Notes: generated by a model from the letters alone, not told the origin. A stretch of 64,000 bases of DNA from CAYSPG01 sp964432885 (GCA_964432885.1 CAYSPG010000001.1:186001-250000); one strand, 5' to 3'. Counted from the first letter of the stretch, positions 17,271 through 25,904 are shown. Made by a program: numbers and translations.

Positions 17271-18356
17271 GTGAAAATTTTTGCCGGAGCCGAACATATC
17301 ATCTCTCCACTAGGAACCACTGCCGAAGACAACTTTTTAAATCTTCAGAAAAATATTTCTGGTATTAATTTGTTTGCGGGTGCAGGATTCAAAAAAGAAA
17401 ACATTAATCTTTCAAAAATTACTTCATTAAAGAAGGAAAAAAAGTTTGATGTGCTGTTGGAAAATTGCGTGGTAGCAGTAAAAGAAAAAATTTCTGACCA
17501 AGTTTTCGGTTCCGCTAAAACCATTGTTGTTATAAGTACCACCAAGGGAAATTTAGATGAAAATCTTATGGGTACTATTATCAATTCAGCTAAAAGATTT
17601 CACACTCAGTTTGCTTTTAAAAATTTTCCGCTTGTGATTAGCAATGCCTGTGCCTCGGGTGTTATAGCTATAACTACTGCTGCCAATCTTATACGTGCCG
17701 GCACGTATAATCATGCAATTGTAATTGGTTGCGATGTAATTTCTGATTTTGTGTTGTTTGGATTTCAATCATTATTTGCAATTAGTGATGAACCTTGCGC
17801 ACCGTTTGATAAAAACAGAAAAGGAATTTCATTGGGTGAAGGTTGCGCAGCGCTGGTGCTTTCAAATGAAAAAACAGTTTTTAATTCGCAACCTGTTGAA
17901 TTTATTTGTGGAAGTTCTTCCAATGATGCCAACCATATTTCGGGCCCATCACGAACAGGCGAAGGATTGTATCGTACAGTAAAAAAAACGATTGAGGCCG
18001 GTAGGGTAGGCATAGGCGAAATTGATTTTATTTCCGCACACGGAACAGCAACTTTATACAATGATGACATGGAGTCGGTAGCATTTGATCGGTTAGGGAT
18101 GAACGAGATTCCTTTAAATAGTTTAAAAGGATACTTTGGACACACACTGGGTGCTGCAGGTGTTATTGAAGTTGCTTGCTGCATTCAGTCAATGAAAAAT
18201 AATTTGCTGATAAAAAATATTGGTTTTAAAAATGCAGGAACACCAAAGCAAATAAATGTTCTTACAAGTAATCAAGCAAAAGAAGTTACAACGGTTTTAA
18301 AAACAGCATCAGGCTTTGGTGGATGCAATGCCTCTTTATTGCTTCGAAAATTATGA
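17271..18356 (+). CDS. Beta-ketoacyl-ACP synthase (FabF-like), GTG start
   Basis: A 361-residue thiolase-fold ketosynthase that condenses an acyl chain with malonyl-ACP. The Cys nucleophile lies in SNACASGVIAI, the first His in SAHGTATLYNDDMES and the second in KGYFGHTLGAAG, so the Cys-His-His triad is complete. It is somewhat shorter than typical FabF (about 410). The start codon is GTG at 17271; no in-frame ATG fits. The next gene begins inside its stop (ATGA). Together with the second ketosynthase at 19248, it gives the cluster two active condensing enzymes. Confidence 0.9.
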   Translation: MKIFAGAEHIISPLGTTAEDNFLNLQKNISGINLFAGAGFKKENINLSKITSLKKEKKFDVLLENCVVAVKEKISDQVFGSAKTIVVISTTKGNLDENLMGTIINSAKRFHTQFAFKNFPLVISNACASGVIAITTAANLIRAGTYNHAIVIGCDVISDFVLFGFQSLFAISDEPCAPFDKNRKGISLGEGCAALVLSNEKTVFNSQPVEFICGSSSNDANHISGPSRTGEGLYRTVKKTIEAGRVGIGEIDFISAHGTATLYNDDMESVAFDRLGMNEIPLNSLKGYFGHTLGAAGVIEVACCIQSMKNNLLIKNIGFKNAGTPKQINVLTSNQAKEVTTVLKTASGFGGCNASLLLRKL

Positions 18357-18961
18357 GTTACATTACTTCATATTGCAAAATAACAAACAGCGAGTGCGTT
18401 GTTAATGGTAAAAAGCTATTGGCAAGGCGCAATGGTGATGATGATTGGGCTAAACAGCTTTATAAAAATTTAGAGGTTGATTATCCAAAATTTCATAAGA
18501 TGGATTTGATGTGCAAGTTTGGATTAATAGCAACAGAAATTTTAAAAAAACAAGTGGATACCATAAATGCATACGGTGATGATGAAATTGCTTTGATTTT
18601 TTGCAACAGCCTTTCATGTTTTGATGTTGATGAAAAATTTGAGCAATCGTATAAGTACGCTAACAATCCAAGCCCCTCGTTATTTGTATATACATTACCT
18701 AACATTGTTATTGGTGAAATAGCCATCAGAAATAAATGGTATGGCGAGAATTTATTTTTACTGTCGGCTGATTTTGAAACGGTACCGTTTACAACGCAAT
18801 GCACCATTTTTATGCGTGGAAAATCAAATGCCTGCCTGTGCGGATGGATTGATGCAAGCAGCCAAAAAACAGATGTTTTTCTTTTCTTTGCAGAACAAAA
18901 GGCGGGCCACTTGAAAATGCCTTTAACAACAGAAAATTTAAATCAATTGTATAAACAATAA
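18353..18961 (+). CDS. Ketosynthase-like protein without an active-site Cys
   Basis: 202 residues if translation starts at the ATG overlapping the upstream stop (ATGA), chosen over an in-frame upstream codon at 18323. The segment PSLFVYTLPNIVIGEIAIRN resembles the dimer-interface region of FabF-type ketosynthases, and EIALIFCNSLSC resembles the strand before it. No CxSG nucleophile or HGTxT motif is present, and the protein stops where the C-terminal ketosynthase half would begin. It is probably a partner or scaffold protein for one of the complete ketosynthases (inference). Short proteins of this type occur beside flexirubin-like clusters in Bacteroidota (from memory, not checked). Confidence 0.65.
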   Translation: MSYITSYCKITNSECVVNGKKLLARRNGDDDWAKQLYKNLEVDYPKFHKMDLMCKFGLIATEILKKQVDTINAYGDDEIALIFCNSLSCFDVDEKFEQSYKYANNPSPSLFVYTLPNIVIGEIAIRNKWYGENLFLLSADFETVPFTTQCTIFMRGKSNACLCGWIDASSQKTDVFLFFAEQKAGHLKMPLTTENLNQLYKQ

Positions 18962-18964
18962 AAA

Positions 18965-19222
18965 ATGGAATCGTTAAAAGAGGAATTGAAAAAACAAATT
19001 ATAGAGCAACTTAACCTGGAAGATAAAACACCAGCTGATATAAAAGATGACGCGCCATTGTTTGGTGACGGATTGGGATTAGACTCAATAGACGCCCTTG
19101 AATTGATTGTACTTATGGATAAAAAACATAATGTAAAAATTATAAATCCTGAAGAAGGAAAAACTATTTTTTATTCCATTAACAGCATGGCTGAGTATAT
19201 TACTAAAGCTAAGGTAGCATAA
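18965..19222 (+). CDS. Acyl carrier protein (second of two in cluster)
   Basis: An 85-residue carrier protein with the attachment motif GLDSIDALEL (Ser about residue 39) and an acidic, helical pattern. It lies 3 bp after the previous stop and 25 bp before the ketosynthase gene, so it is likely the carrier for chain elongation by that enzyme (inference). Its sequence differs strongly from the first ACP, which suggests the two have separate tasks. Confidence 0.92.
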   Translation: MESLKEELKKQIIEQLNLEDKTPADIKDDAPLFGDGLGLDSIDALELIVLMDKKHNVKIINPEEGKTIFYSINSMAEYITKAKVA

Positions 19223-19247
19223 ACTTCTAAATTAAAATACTTTTTAA

Positions 19248-20429
19248 ATGGGTGTGCGCATTACCGGCATTGGAGTTATTTCGGCCATTGGCAATGGCGT
19301 GCAAAAAAATTTTGAGTCGCTTTGTGCAAAGAAAAGCGGGATTGATAAAATAAAAATTTTGCCTTTCGAGAATGCCATTTTAACCGGAGAGGTAAAACTT
19401 ACCAACGAAGAAATAGTTTCGAAATATGATTTGCTGTATGCACCGTACTCACGCACCTCGTTGCTTGGTATAGCGGCCGCTACCGAAGCGTGGGGCAATA
19501 ATAAAATTGACGGGCAGATAAGAACAGGATTAATTTCTGCAACATCTGTTGGTGGTATGGATAACACCGAAAATTATTATCGCCAGGTTTTGGAAAAACA
19601 AATTGGCGATATTAAACTGGTGGTGACACATGACAGCGGGAATACGACAGAAAAAATTGCACAGCATTTAAATATTTCAGGTTACATAAACACCATTTCC
19701 ACAGCCTGTTCATCAGGTGCTAATGCAATAATGCTTGGCGCACGCATGATTGAGCAAAATAAATTGGACAGGGTATTGGTAGGCGGGAGTGATGCCTTAA
19801 CTCGATTTACCATAAAAGGATTTCATTCGTTAATGATTTATGACAATGAATGGTGCAAACCTTTTGACGAAAACCGAAATGGTTTAAATCTTGGTGAAGG
19901 GGCTGCTTTTTTAGTTTTGGAAAATGAGAAGAGCCTGGCCAAAAGCGGCAATAAAGTTTTATGCAAAGTATCGGGTTGGCATAACGCTGCTGATGCCTAT
20001 CATCAAACAGCTTCATCGCCTAATGGCAAAGGAGCCACACTTGCCATGCGACATGCAATTTCAAAAGCTGGTTTAACTCCTTTGCAAATACAATACATCA
20101 ATGCACACGGAACAGGAACCAAGAATAATGATTTATCAGAGTCGGTTGCTATAAAAAACATTTTTGGTGATGCTGTGCCGTCCTTCAGTTCAACAAAGGC
20201 TTTTACCGGGCATACGCTTGCTGCTGCAGGCGCTATTGAAGCCGTGTTTTCTGTATTGGCAATTACACGTGGCGTTGTGTTACCTAATTTAAATTATAAT
20301 CAACCTTTGAGTGAAACAGGATTGATTCCGCAAACTGAAATTAAAGAAAATCAACTCATCAATGCGGTATTATCAAATTCATTTGGATTTGGTGGAAATA
20401 ATACATCATTAATCTTTACGAAAAATTAA
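19248..20429 (+). CDS. Beta-ketoacyl-ACP synthase (FabF-like)
   Basis: A 393-residue ketosynthase with the full triad: Cys in STACSSGANAIM, His in NAHGTGTKNNDLSES, and His in KAFTGHTLAAAGA. It starts MGVRITGIGVISAIG, the usual first strand. It is followed 3 bp later by a ketosynthase-like protein lacking the Cys, an arrangement seen for ketosynthase/chain-length-factor pairs in type II PKS and aryl-polyene systems. It probably performs iterative chain elongation on the preceding ACP (inference). Confidence 0.93.
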   Translation: MGVRITGIGVISAIGNGVQKNFESLCAKKSGIDKIKILPFENAILTGEVKLTNEEIVSKYDLLYAPYSRTSLLGIAAATEAWGNNKIDGQIRTGLISATSVGGMDNTENYYRQVLEKQIGDIKLVVTHDSGNTTEKIAQHLNISGYINTISTACSSGANAIMLGARMIEQNKLDRVLVGGSDALTRFTIKGFHSLMIYDNEWCKPFDENRNGLNLGEGAAFLVLENEKSLAKSGNKVLCKVSGWHNAADAYHQTASSPNGKGATLAMRHAISKAGLTPLQIQYINAHGTGTKNNDLSESVAIKNIFGDAVPSFSSTKAFTGHTLAAAGAIEAVFSVLAITRGVVLPNLNYNQPLSETGLIPQTEIKENQLINAVLSNSFGFGGNNTSLIFTKN

Positions 20430-20432
20430 AAG

Positions 20433-21386
20433 ATGTATTTTATAAAAGCGGCTTCAAGCATTTCTCACCAGCAAACTTTCAGAAATAAAGGATTTGCAAA
20501 CAGCATTTTACCTCTCTCTGGCGATTCAAAATTAGTTCGTGTAGATTATAAAGAGTTTATTGATGCTGGCTTGCTTAGAAGAATGAGTGAGATTTTAAGA
20601 ATGTCTATTGCTTGCGCAAGCGATTGCATTATGCAGGCGGAAGCCAAAAAGCCTGATGCAATAATTGTGGGAACCGGTTTGGGTTGTTTGTTTGATACAG
20701 AAAAATTTTTGACACATGCTCTGCTGATTAAAGAAGGATTAATTCCTCCAACATCTTTTATTCAATCAACTCATAATACCATTGCCGGGCAAATTTCATT
20801 AGTTCAGGGCAATCACAATTACAACATGACTCATACACAAAATACATTGTCGTTTGAACTTGCTTTGCAGGATGCTTTTTTAAATTTGGATGAAGGGAGA
20901 GAAAATATTTTAGTTGGAGCAGCCGATGAAAACATTGAACAGTTGAAAGAAATTTTCGTGAAATTAGGATTTCAAAATCTGAATCTCACATCTGGTGCAT
21001 CCTTTTTTATTGTTTCAAAAAATAAAACGGAAGGTGATAGAATTCAAATTACTAATTCAACATCTTGCGGAAATATAACCTCAATTGAAAATTATATTGA
21101 TAGCTTTCTTAAACAGAACAGTCTTGAAAAAAACAATTTTGATTTGATTTTGTATTCAGACCTTTCTGATAACATAAAAGAACTTTTTTCCGAGAACCTG
21201 ACATTAAATTATACTGAATATAGCGGAGTATATTCTACCAATTCATCATTTGCAGTTCATTTGGCTTGTGATATTTTAGAGTCAGGAATTTGGAAAAATC
21301 AACACGATATAAAACGCATATTGATTTGCAATAATCTGAATCCGGAAAATCTGGGTTTAATCATTTTAGAAAAAATTGAAACATAA
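20433..21386 (+). CDS. Chain-length-factor-like degenerate ketosynthase
   Basis: A 317-residue protein with ketosynthase-like features: IIVGTGLGCLFDTEKF, the interface segment PPTSFIQSTHNTIAGQISL, and THTQNTLSFELALQDA where the nucleophile region should be. The Cys is absent; Asn appears at that position by eye. Catalytic His motifs are also not seen. It lies directly downstream of an intact ketosynthase, as chain-length factors do. It is therefore predicted to be the non-catalytic partner that sets chain length (inference). The last 11 bp overlap the next gene. Confidence 0.7.
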   Translation: MYFIKAASSISHQQTFRNKGFANSILPLSGDSKLVRVDYKEFIDAGLLRRMSEILRMSIACASDCIMQAEAKKPDAIIVGTGLGCLFDTEKFLTHALLIKEGLIPPTSFIQSTHNTIAGQISLVQGNHNYNMTHTQNTLSFELALQDAFLNLDEGRENILVGAADENIEQLKEIFVKLGFQNLNLTSGASFFIVSKNKTEGDRIQITNSTSCGNITSIENYIDSFLKQNSLEKNNFDLILYSDLSDNIKELFSENLTLNYTEYSGVYSTNSSFAVHLACDILESGIWKNQHDIKRILICNNLNPENLGLIILEKIET

Positions 21387-22140
21387 GGCAATTTCCTTTA
21401 TTACCATTTTAAGCTTACTGTGCATCTATTATTATTTAAAAAATGCTGAGTACAGGTGGATAGCAATGTTTGGTGTTTTGATTGTTTATGTTTTAATTGT
21501 TGTTTACGGTTCATCGCAAATTAGAGCCAACTACTTTGTAAAATCGATAAATAGAGGAATCAAAAACGGTGTAACACTAACATTTGATGATGGCCCGCAT
21601 CCTGAAATTACTCCCAAAATTCTGGAGGTTCTTTCAAAGGAGAATATAAAGGCTTCTTTTTTTTTAATAGGAAAAAATGCCGAGCAGTATCCCTCTCTGG
21701 TAAACGAAATTATTAACCAGGGTCATGTTGTTGCAAATCATTCGTATTGTCATCAAAACTCACTTGGTTTTTTTAACGAGGCAAAACTAAGGCGGGATTT
21801 TGAAAAGTGTAATAATATCATTACTAAAATTACCGGCAGGCAACCAGCTTTTTTCAGGCCTCCATTTGGGGTTACCAATCCACGGTTTGCTAATGTGCTG
21901 GCTAAACTAAATATGGTGTCAATAGGGTGGAGCATACGAAGTTTAGACACAATCATTACATCAACCGAAGCATTGTTAAAAAAAATAGTGCCGTCATTAA
22001 AAAGAGGTTCTATCATTTTATTGCACGACACGCAACAGGTTACTTTAGATGTGCTGCCACAATTGATACAGCATTGTAAAAACAATAACATCAAAATAGT
22101 TTCACTTCCCGAATTAATTGACAAAAAGCCTTATGCGTAA
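21376..22140 (+). CDS. Polysaccharide deacetylase-family protein (CE4, NodB domain), TTG start
   Basis: A 254-residue protein with two N-terminal membrane segments (about residues 5-50) and a NodB homology domain. Motifs seen are TFDDGPHPE (metal-binding Asp), HSYCH (HxxxH metal ligands), RPPFG and LLHDT. CE4 enzymes remove N- or O-acetyl groups from glycans outside the cytoplasmic membrane. The start appears to be TTG at 21376, overlapping the upstream gene by 11 bp; the next Met is inside a membrane segment. In this operon it may modify the sugar or lipid head carrying the polyketide-like chain (inference). Confidence 0.88.
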   Translation: MKHKAISFITILSLLCIYYYLKNAEYRWIAMFGVLIVYVLIVVYGSSQIRANYFVKSINRGIKNGVTLTFDDGPHPEITPKILEVLSKENIKASFFLIGKNAEQYPSLVNEIINQGHVVANHSYCHQNSLGFFNEAKLRRDFEKCNNIITKITGRQPAFFRPPFGVTNPRFANVLAKLNMVSIGWSIRSLDTIITSTEALLKKIVPSLKRGSIILLHDTQQVTLDVLPQLIQHCKNNNIKIVSLPELIDKKPYA

Positions 22141-22759
22141 TTCAATTCTATTATTTTTTGTTTTATTTTTTGTACAAAAAAGTTTAGCGCAGGATGTAAC
22201 ACCACTTACCAATAGCGATGAGTTTTTAGAGAAGATAAAACAAACAGCAGCAAGCACCCATTCCATTAAAGCTGAATTTTCAGAAGAAAAAATTTCATCT
22301 TATTTTAAAGAACCACAAAAATCAACAGGAATGTTTTATTACAAAAAGAAAAATAAACTTCGCTGGGAAAAACTTAAGCCCGTAAAATATATTTTTATTG
22401 CCAATGAAGATAAAGTAAAAATAAAAGAAAATGAAAAAGAGAAAGACGTTTCCGGATTTAACAGCCAGATTATGCGCATAAAAGAAATGATGCTAACATT
22501 GGTTAACGGTGAGTTTAATTCAAACAGGGCATATACACCAGTGTATTTTTACAACAATGATATTTATTTGGTTAAACTTGTTCCAAAAAACAAAAGACTT
22601 GCGGCTGTATTTGATTGCATACAACTTATAGTTAACAAGGAAAATATGCGATTAAAAGAACTTTCATTTTTTGAAAAAACAGGAGATAAAAGTGTGATGA
22701 AGTTTTTTAATGATAAAATAAACGAGGATTTAAGTGATAACCTTTTTACTGATTTTTGA
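22133..22759 (+). CDS. LolA-like outer-membrane lipoprotein carrier
   Basis: 208 residues from the ATG at 22133, which overlaps the upstream stop; a TTG 15 bp earlier is possible but would lengthen the signal peptide. Signal peptide ends KSLAQ. The mature part has the LolA pattern: SIKAEFSEEK, GMFYYKKKNKLRWE, and strands in a half-barrel. LolA-like periplasmic proteins carry hydrophobic molecules between membranes. In aryl-polyene-type clusters a LolA homologue is thought to move the lipid product (family context). It is not the housekeeping LolA by location. Confidence 0.85.
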   Translation: MRNSILLFFVLFFVQKSLAQDVTPLTNSDEFLEKIKQTAASTHSIKAEFSEEKISSYFKEPQKSTGMFYYKKKNKLRWEKLKPVKYIFIANEDKVKIKENEKEKDVSGFNSQIMRIKEMMLTLVNGEFNSNRAYTPVYFYNNDIYLVKLVPKNKRLAAVFDCIQLIVNKENMRLKELSFFEKTGDKSVMKFFNDKINEDLSDNLFTDF

Positions 22760-22771
22760 AAACATTGCTGT

Positions 22772-23131
22772 ATGTTAGTAAATGATTTTTTTAAAATAAC
22801 CGAATCAAACCACACAAATGGTGTTTTAGCATCTCGCATTAAACTGAATGCGAAACATACAATTTACGAAGGCCATTTTCCTGGTAATCCTATAACACCA
22901 GGGGTAGTTCAAATGCAAATGGTAAAAGAAATTTTAGAAAAACACATTGGCAGAGAACTTGGGATGAAAACAATGTCGCGCTGTAAGTTTTTAAAAATTT
23001 TGAATCCCAACCAAACCCCTGAATTGTATATCAATATAGAAATTTCGGAGGCCGAAGGCGTTATTAAAATTAATGCTGCAGGGCAGGAGAAAGAAGATAC
23101 TTTTTTTAAATTTAGTGCCACCTATCAATAA
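22772..23131 (+). CDS. FabZ/ApeI-like hotdog dehydratase subunit with Glu-to-Gln change
   Basis: A 119-residue hotdog protein. GHFPGNPITPGVVQMQMV matches the FabZ active-site loop and keeps the catalytic His, but the Glu expected 14 residues later is Gln. The companion hotdog protein at 16429 has the opposite pattern. Either the two form a mixed active site, or this protein is a hydratase-like binding protein (alternative). The stop and the next start share a base (TAATG). Confidence 0.8.
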   Translation: MLVNDFFKITESNHTNGVLASRIKLNAKHTIYEGHFPGNPITPGVVQMQMVKEILEKHIGRELGMKTMSRCKFLKILNPNQTPELYINIEISEAEGVIKINAAGQEKEDTFFKFSATYQ

Positions 23132-24300
23132 TGAAACTTGCAGAAATAAAGTGCTGCGTTTTAATTCCCACTTATAACAACAGCAAAACACTTGCGCGTG
23201 TGCTTGATGGTGTTTTAAAATTTAGCACAGGTAATGACATTATTGTAGTTAATGATGGAAGTACTGATTCTACTTCCGAAATCCTTTTAACTTATCATAA
23301 TAAAATTACTTTACTCGCAAATGAGATAAACTCTGGTAAAGGCTTTTCTTTGCGCAAAGGATTTGCAAAAGCAATTGAACTTGGTTTTGAAAATGTTATT
23401 ACCATAGACTCTGACGGTCAACATTTTCCTAATGATATTCCAAATTTACTTTCTGTTGCGATTGAAAATCGTGGGGCATTGTTAATGGGTACGCGCAATA
23501 TGCAACAGGAAGGTGTTCCGGCAAAAAGTTCGCAAGGAAATAAAATTTCAAACTTTTGGTACTGGGTTGAGACGGGAAATAAACTTACCGACACACAAAC
23601 AGGATTTCGATTGTATCCATTAGAGCCAATACAAAACATAAAACTTGTTACCAGAAAATTTGAAACTGAAATTGAACTGATAGTAAAACTTGCATGGCGC
23701 GGTGTAAAAGTTATTCCGGTTGAGATAAACGTATTGTATGACAGTAACGAACGTGTTTCACATTTTCGTCCATTCAAGGATTTTACCCGCATTGGAATAA
23801 TGCACACGTATTATGTAACGCTTGCTGTATTCTATCATATACCCAAACGGTTGCTTCAAAAGTTGGCAAAGCGAAGAGTTTTTCAAATTATAAAGGCCGA
23901 GGCGTTAAAGGAGGAAAGTGCTGTAAAGAAATCGGCATCCATAGGTTTTGGTTTTTTTATGGGAATAGCACCTGTGTGGGGATTTCAATTGTTGATTGGT
24001 GTTCCGTTGTCGTTTTTTTTTAAGCTCAACAAGGTATTATTTATTGCTGCGGCCAATATTAGTTTCCCGCCATTAATTCCAATAATAATTTATTTGAGTT
24101 ATTTAACAGGCGGCTTTTTTGTTGACAATAAAACTGAATTCTTAAACTGGGATAACATTACGCTTAAAACGATTGAGGTAAATTTTGTGCAGTATTTTAT
24201 TGGTGCCTGGATATTAGCTTTAGTATCTGGATTGGTTTCGTTTATAGTTTCTTACGGCATTATTCATGCCCGGAAATCAGTTTTTTCAAATCATAATTAG
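23131..24300 (+). CDS. Glycosyltransferase family 2 fused to DUF2062 membrane domain
   Basis: A 389-residue protein. Residues 8-220 are a GT2 domain (CVLIPTYNN, IIVVNDGSTD, ITIDSDGQHFPND with the DxD-like metal site, TDTQTGFRLYP). Residues about 270-380 form a DUF2062 membrane domain with several hydrophobic helices (GFFMGIAPVWGFQLLIG...). The predicted reaction is transfer of a sugar to a lipid carrier or product at the cytoplasmic membrane. It is the last gene of the cluster; nothing gene-like follows for about 440 bp. Aryl-polyene clusters often carry a GT2/acyltransferase combination, which is consistent. Confidence 0.9.
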   Translation: MKLAEIKCCVLIPTYNNSKTLARVLDGVLKFSTGNDIIVVNDGSTDSTSEILLTYHNKITLLANEINSGKGFSLRKGFAKAIELGFENVITIDSDGQHFPNDIPNLLSVAIENRGALLMGTRNMQQEGVPAKSSQGNKISNFWYWVETGNKLTDTQTGFRLYPLEPIQNIKLVTRKFETEIELIVKLAWRGVKVIPVEINVLYDSNERVSHFRPFKDFTRIGIMHTYYVTLAVFYHIPKRLLQKLAKRRVFQIIKAEALKEESAVKKSASIGFGFFMGIAPVWGFQLLIGVPLSFFFKLNKVLFIAAANISFPPLIPIIIYLSYLTGGFFVDNKTEFLNWDNITLKTIEVNFVQYFIGAWILALVSGLVSFIVSYGIIHARKSVFSNHN

Positions 24301-24738
24301 TATTATGTTAAGTTTGTCATTTAACCTTCATTTCCCTGTCTGCAAATTGCTTCTTTGCCTTGCTTTTCCTTTATAAACCTATGATTTAAATTCCTATTTA
24401 TTGAATATGTCCTTGCCGGTATTTCCATATTACTTTTAAAACACTTGTAAAAACAAATAATCTAATACCATCATTCGCTTTCATCTACAATGCAAGTCAA
24501 ACTTTCGCAATGCTAAATTCAACAAATGCTTCCTTTTTTTCATGCATTGCCTACTCCTTGTATGGTATCGTAAAACTCAATATTCGCTGCTATAGCAGTT
24601 TTTGTTTGTAACCTGTTGTAAATAAATAGCAATAAAAGATTAGTGAAACGTATTGATTTGATTTAATTAATAGTTTAAGCTTAGAATTTTCAATGTCAAC
24701 TATCATTTACATTTGTAACTAAACGAACAATAAAAGTC
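24301..24738. other. Gene-free spacer after the cluster
   Basis: About 440 bp, AT-rich, with stops in every frame and no clear hairpin terminator. It marks the right end of the polyketide-like operon. Confidence 0.6.
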
Positions 24739-24957
24739 ATGAGCATATTTAAACGATTATTTCTTGTATTACATGTATCTTTTTTTATTTATGCTAAGGC
24801 ACAAGTGCAAAACCCATATTTGGATTCAAGCAGTACCTGGTACGAAATGTTTGGTGGGTATGCACCACCTGTTTATACATATTTAGAATATAATACGTAC
24901 TACTTTGATGGAGGTACTTACAGTGAGACACAATTTTACTTTAAAAATGAGGTTTAG
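24739..24957 (+). pseudogene. Short secreted-protein 5' remnant
   Basis: A 72-residue frame with a clear signal peptide (MSIFKRLFLVLHVSFFIYAKAQ), followed by a segment (SSTWYEMFGGYAPPVYTYLEY) that resembles the start of much larger Bacteroidota T9SS secreted proteins. It stops after about 50 mature residues without a sorting domain. It is most likely the 5' remnant of a longer gene; a genuine small secreted protein cannot be excluded. Confidence 0.5.
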
Positions 24958-25014
24958 TTTTTAATAAACTCAATATGTTCTAAAACCCAAACAACTTAAC
25001 ATAACAAAATTACT

Positions 25015-25650
25015 TTGGAGCAATATTATAACACCACACTCACCTTTCATGTACTATGCGGAACTATGTCTTTGCTTACAGGCATAATTGCGATGAGTTC
25101 AAAAAAAGGTGGACGTGTTCACAAAAAAAGTGGCCTCATCTATTTTTATGTAATGCTGCTTACCGGATTTACTGCACTCCCTATTGCGTATTATAAGGAT
25201 AATGTTTTTTTGTTGCTGATTGCAATTTTTAGTCTGTATTTGGTTAGTACCGGATACAGGATGACAAGACGAAAAAAAGGAAATCATCACTGGATTGACA
25301 TTGCAATTTCTCTGACCATGGCCATCGCGTCAATTTATATGATAAGTACTAAAAATATAATTGTAGTTGTTTTTGGAAGTATTGGTTTGCTTAACTCGTA
25401 TGTTGATATAAAGGGCATGTTTTTTCCTGCAAAGGAAAAATCAAAACTTGGATGGTTGTATGGACACCTTGGTAAAATGAGTGGCTCATACATTTCGGCT
25501 GTTACCGCTTTTTTACTCAACAATATCACCACCGATTTTCCTTTGCTTATTTGGTTTGGCCCTACGGTTATTGGCGCTGTATTTATTACATACTGGATAA
25601 TTTTTTATAAAAGAAAAGAGCGTAAAAAAGTTGAAGTATCCAGTCACTAA
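25015..25650 (+). CDS. DUF2306-like integral membrane protein, TTG start
   Basis: A 211-residue protein with about six hydrophobic helices. HVLCGTMSLLTGIIAM near the N-terminus and HLGKMSGSYISAVTAF in the C-terminal half are typical of the DUF2306 family of unknown function; the conserved His residues could bind haem or metal (inference). An in-frame stop at 24997 and the lack of ATG leave TTG at 25015 as the likely start. No operon partner. Confidence 0.7.
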   Translation: MEQYYNTTLTFHVLCGTMSLLTGIIAMSSKKGGRVHKKSGLIYFYVMLLTGFTALPIAYYKDNVFLLLIAIFSLYLVSTGYRMTRRKKGNHHWIDIAISLTMAIASIYMISTKNIIVVVFGSIGLLNSYVDIKGMFFPAKEKSKLGWLYGHLGKMSGSYISAVTAFLLNNITTDFPLLIWFGPTVIGAVFITYWIIFYKRKERKKVEVSSH

Positions 25651-25717
25651 AAACTACGTGTAGTTTTATGAAAAATAAAACAACTTATCTCCTTAGCATT
25701 TTTCTCCTCTAAATTTT

Positions 25718-25725
25718 TACTTTTG
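25718..25725 (+). promoter_or_regulatory. -7 element of the tRNA-Leu promoter
   Basis: TACTTTTG matches TAnnTTTG perfectly and lies 12 bp before the mature tRNA 5' end. No good -33 TTG was found at the usual distance. Confidence 0.5.
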
Positions 25726-25737
25726 CGCTCCCTCAAT

Positions 25738-25821
25738 GCCCGGATGGCGAAACTGGTAGACGCACTACTTTGAGGTGGTAGCGCCCGTAAGGGTGTGGGA
25801 GTTCGAATCTCCCTTCGGGCA
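25738..25821 (+). tRNA. tRNA-Leu (GAG)
   Basis: 84 nt. The acceptor stem GCCCGGA pairs with TTCGGGC, with discriminator A. Anticodon arm CTACT-TTGAGGT-GGTAG gives anticodon GAG. A long variable arm (gcgcccgtaagggtgtggga) and TTCGAATC T loop are present, as in class II tRNA-Leu. CCA is not encoded. Confidence 0.95.
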
Positions 25822-25829
25822 CTCCTAAC

Positions 25830-25897
25830 AGCAGGCAGTTTATCCGTTGTAAGTTGGCAAAAAAAAATTGTTTGCCGCCAACTGAAAACTGTCTGCT
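25830..25897. repeat. Inverted repeat between the two tRNA-Leu genes
   Basis: Outer 12-bp arms (25830-25841 and 25886-25897, one mismatch) enclose inner arms gttggc (25853-25858) / gccaac (25877-25882). It fills nearly all of the space between the tRNAs and could be a processing signal or a small mobile-repeat remnant. Confidence 0.6.
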
Positions 25898-25904
25898 TTC
25901 TCCA

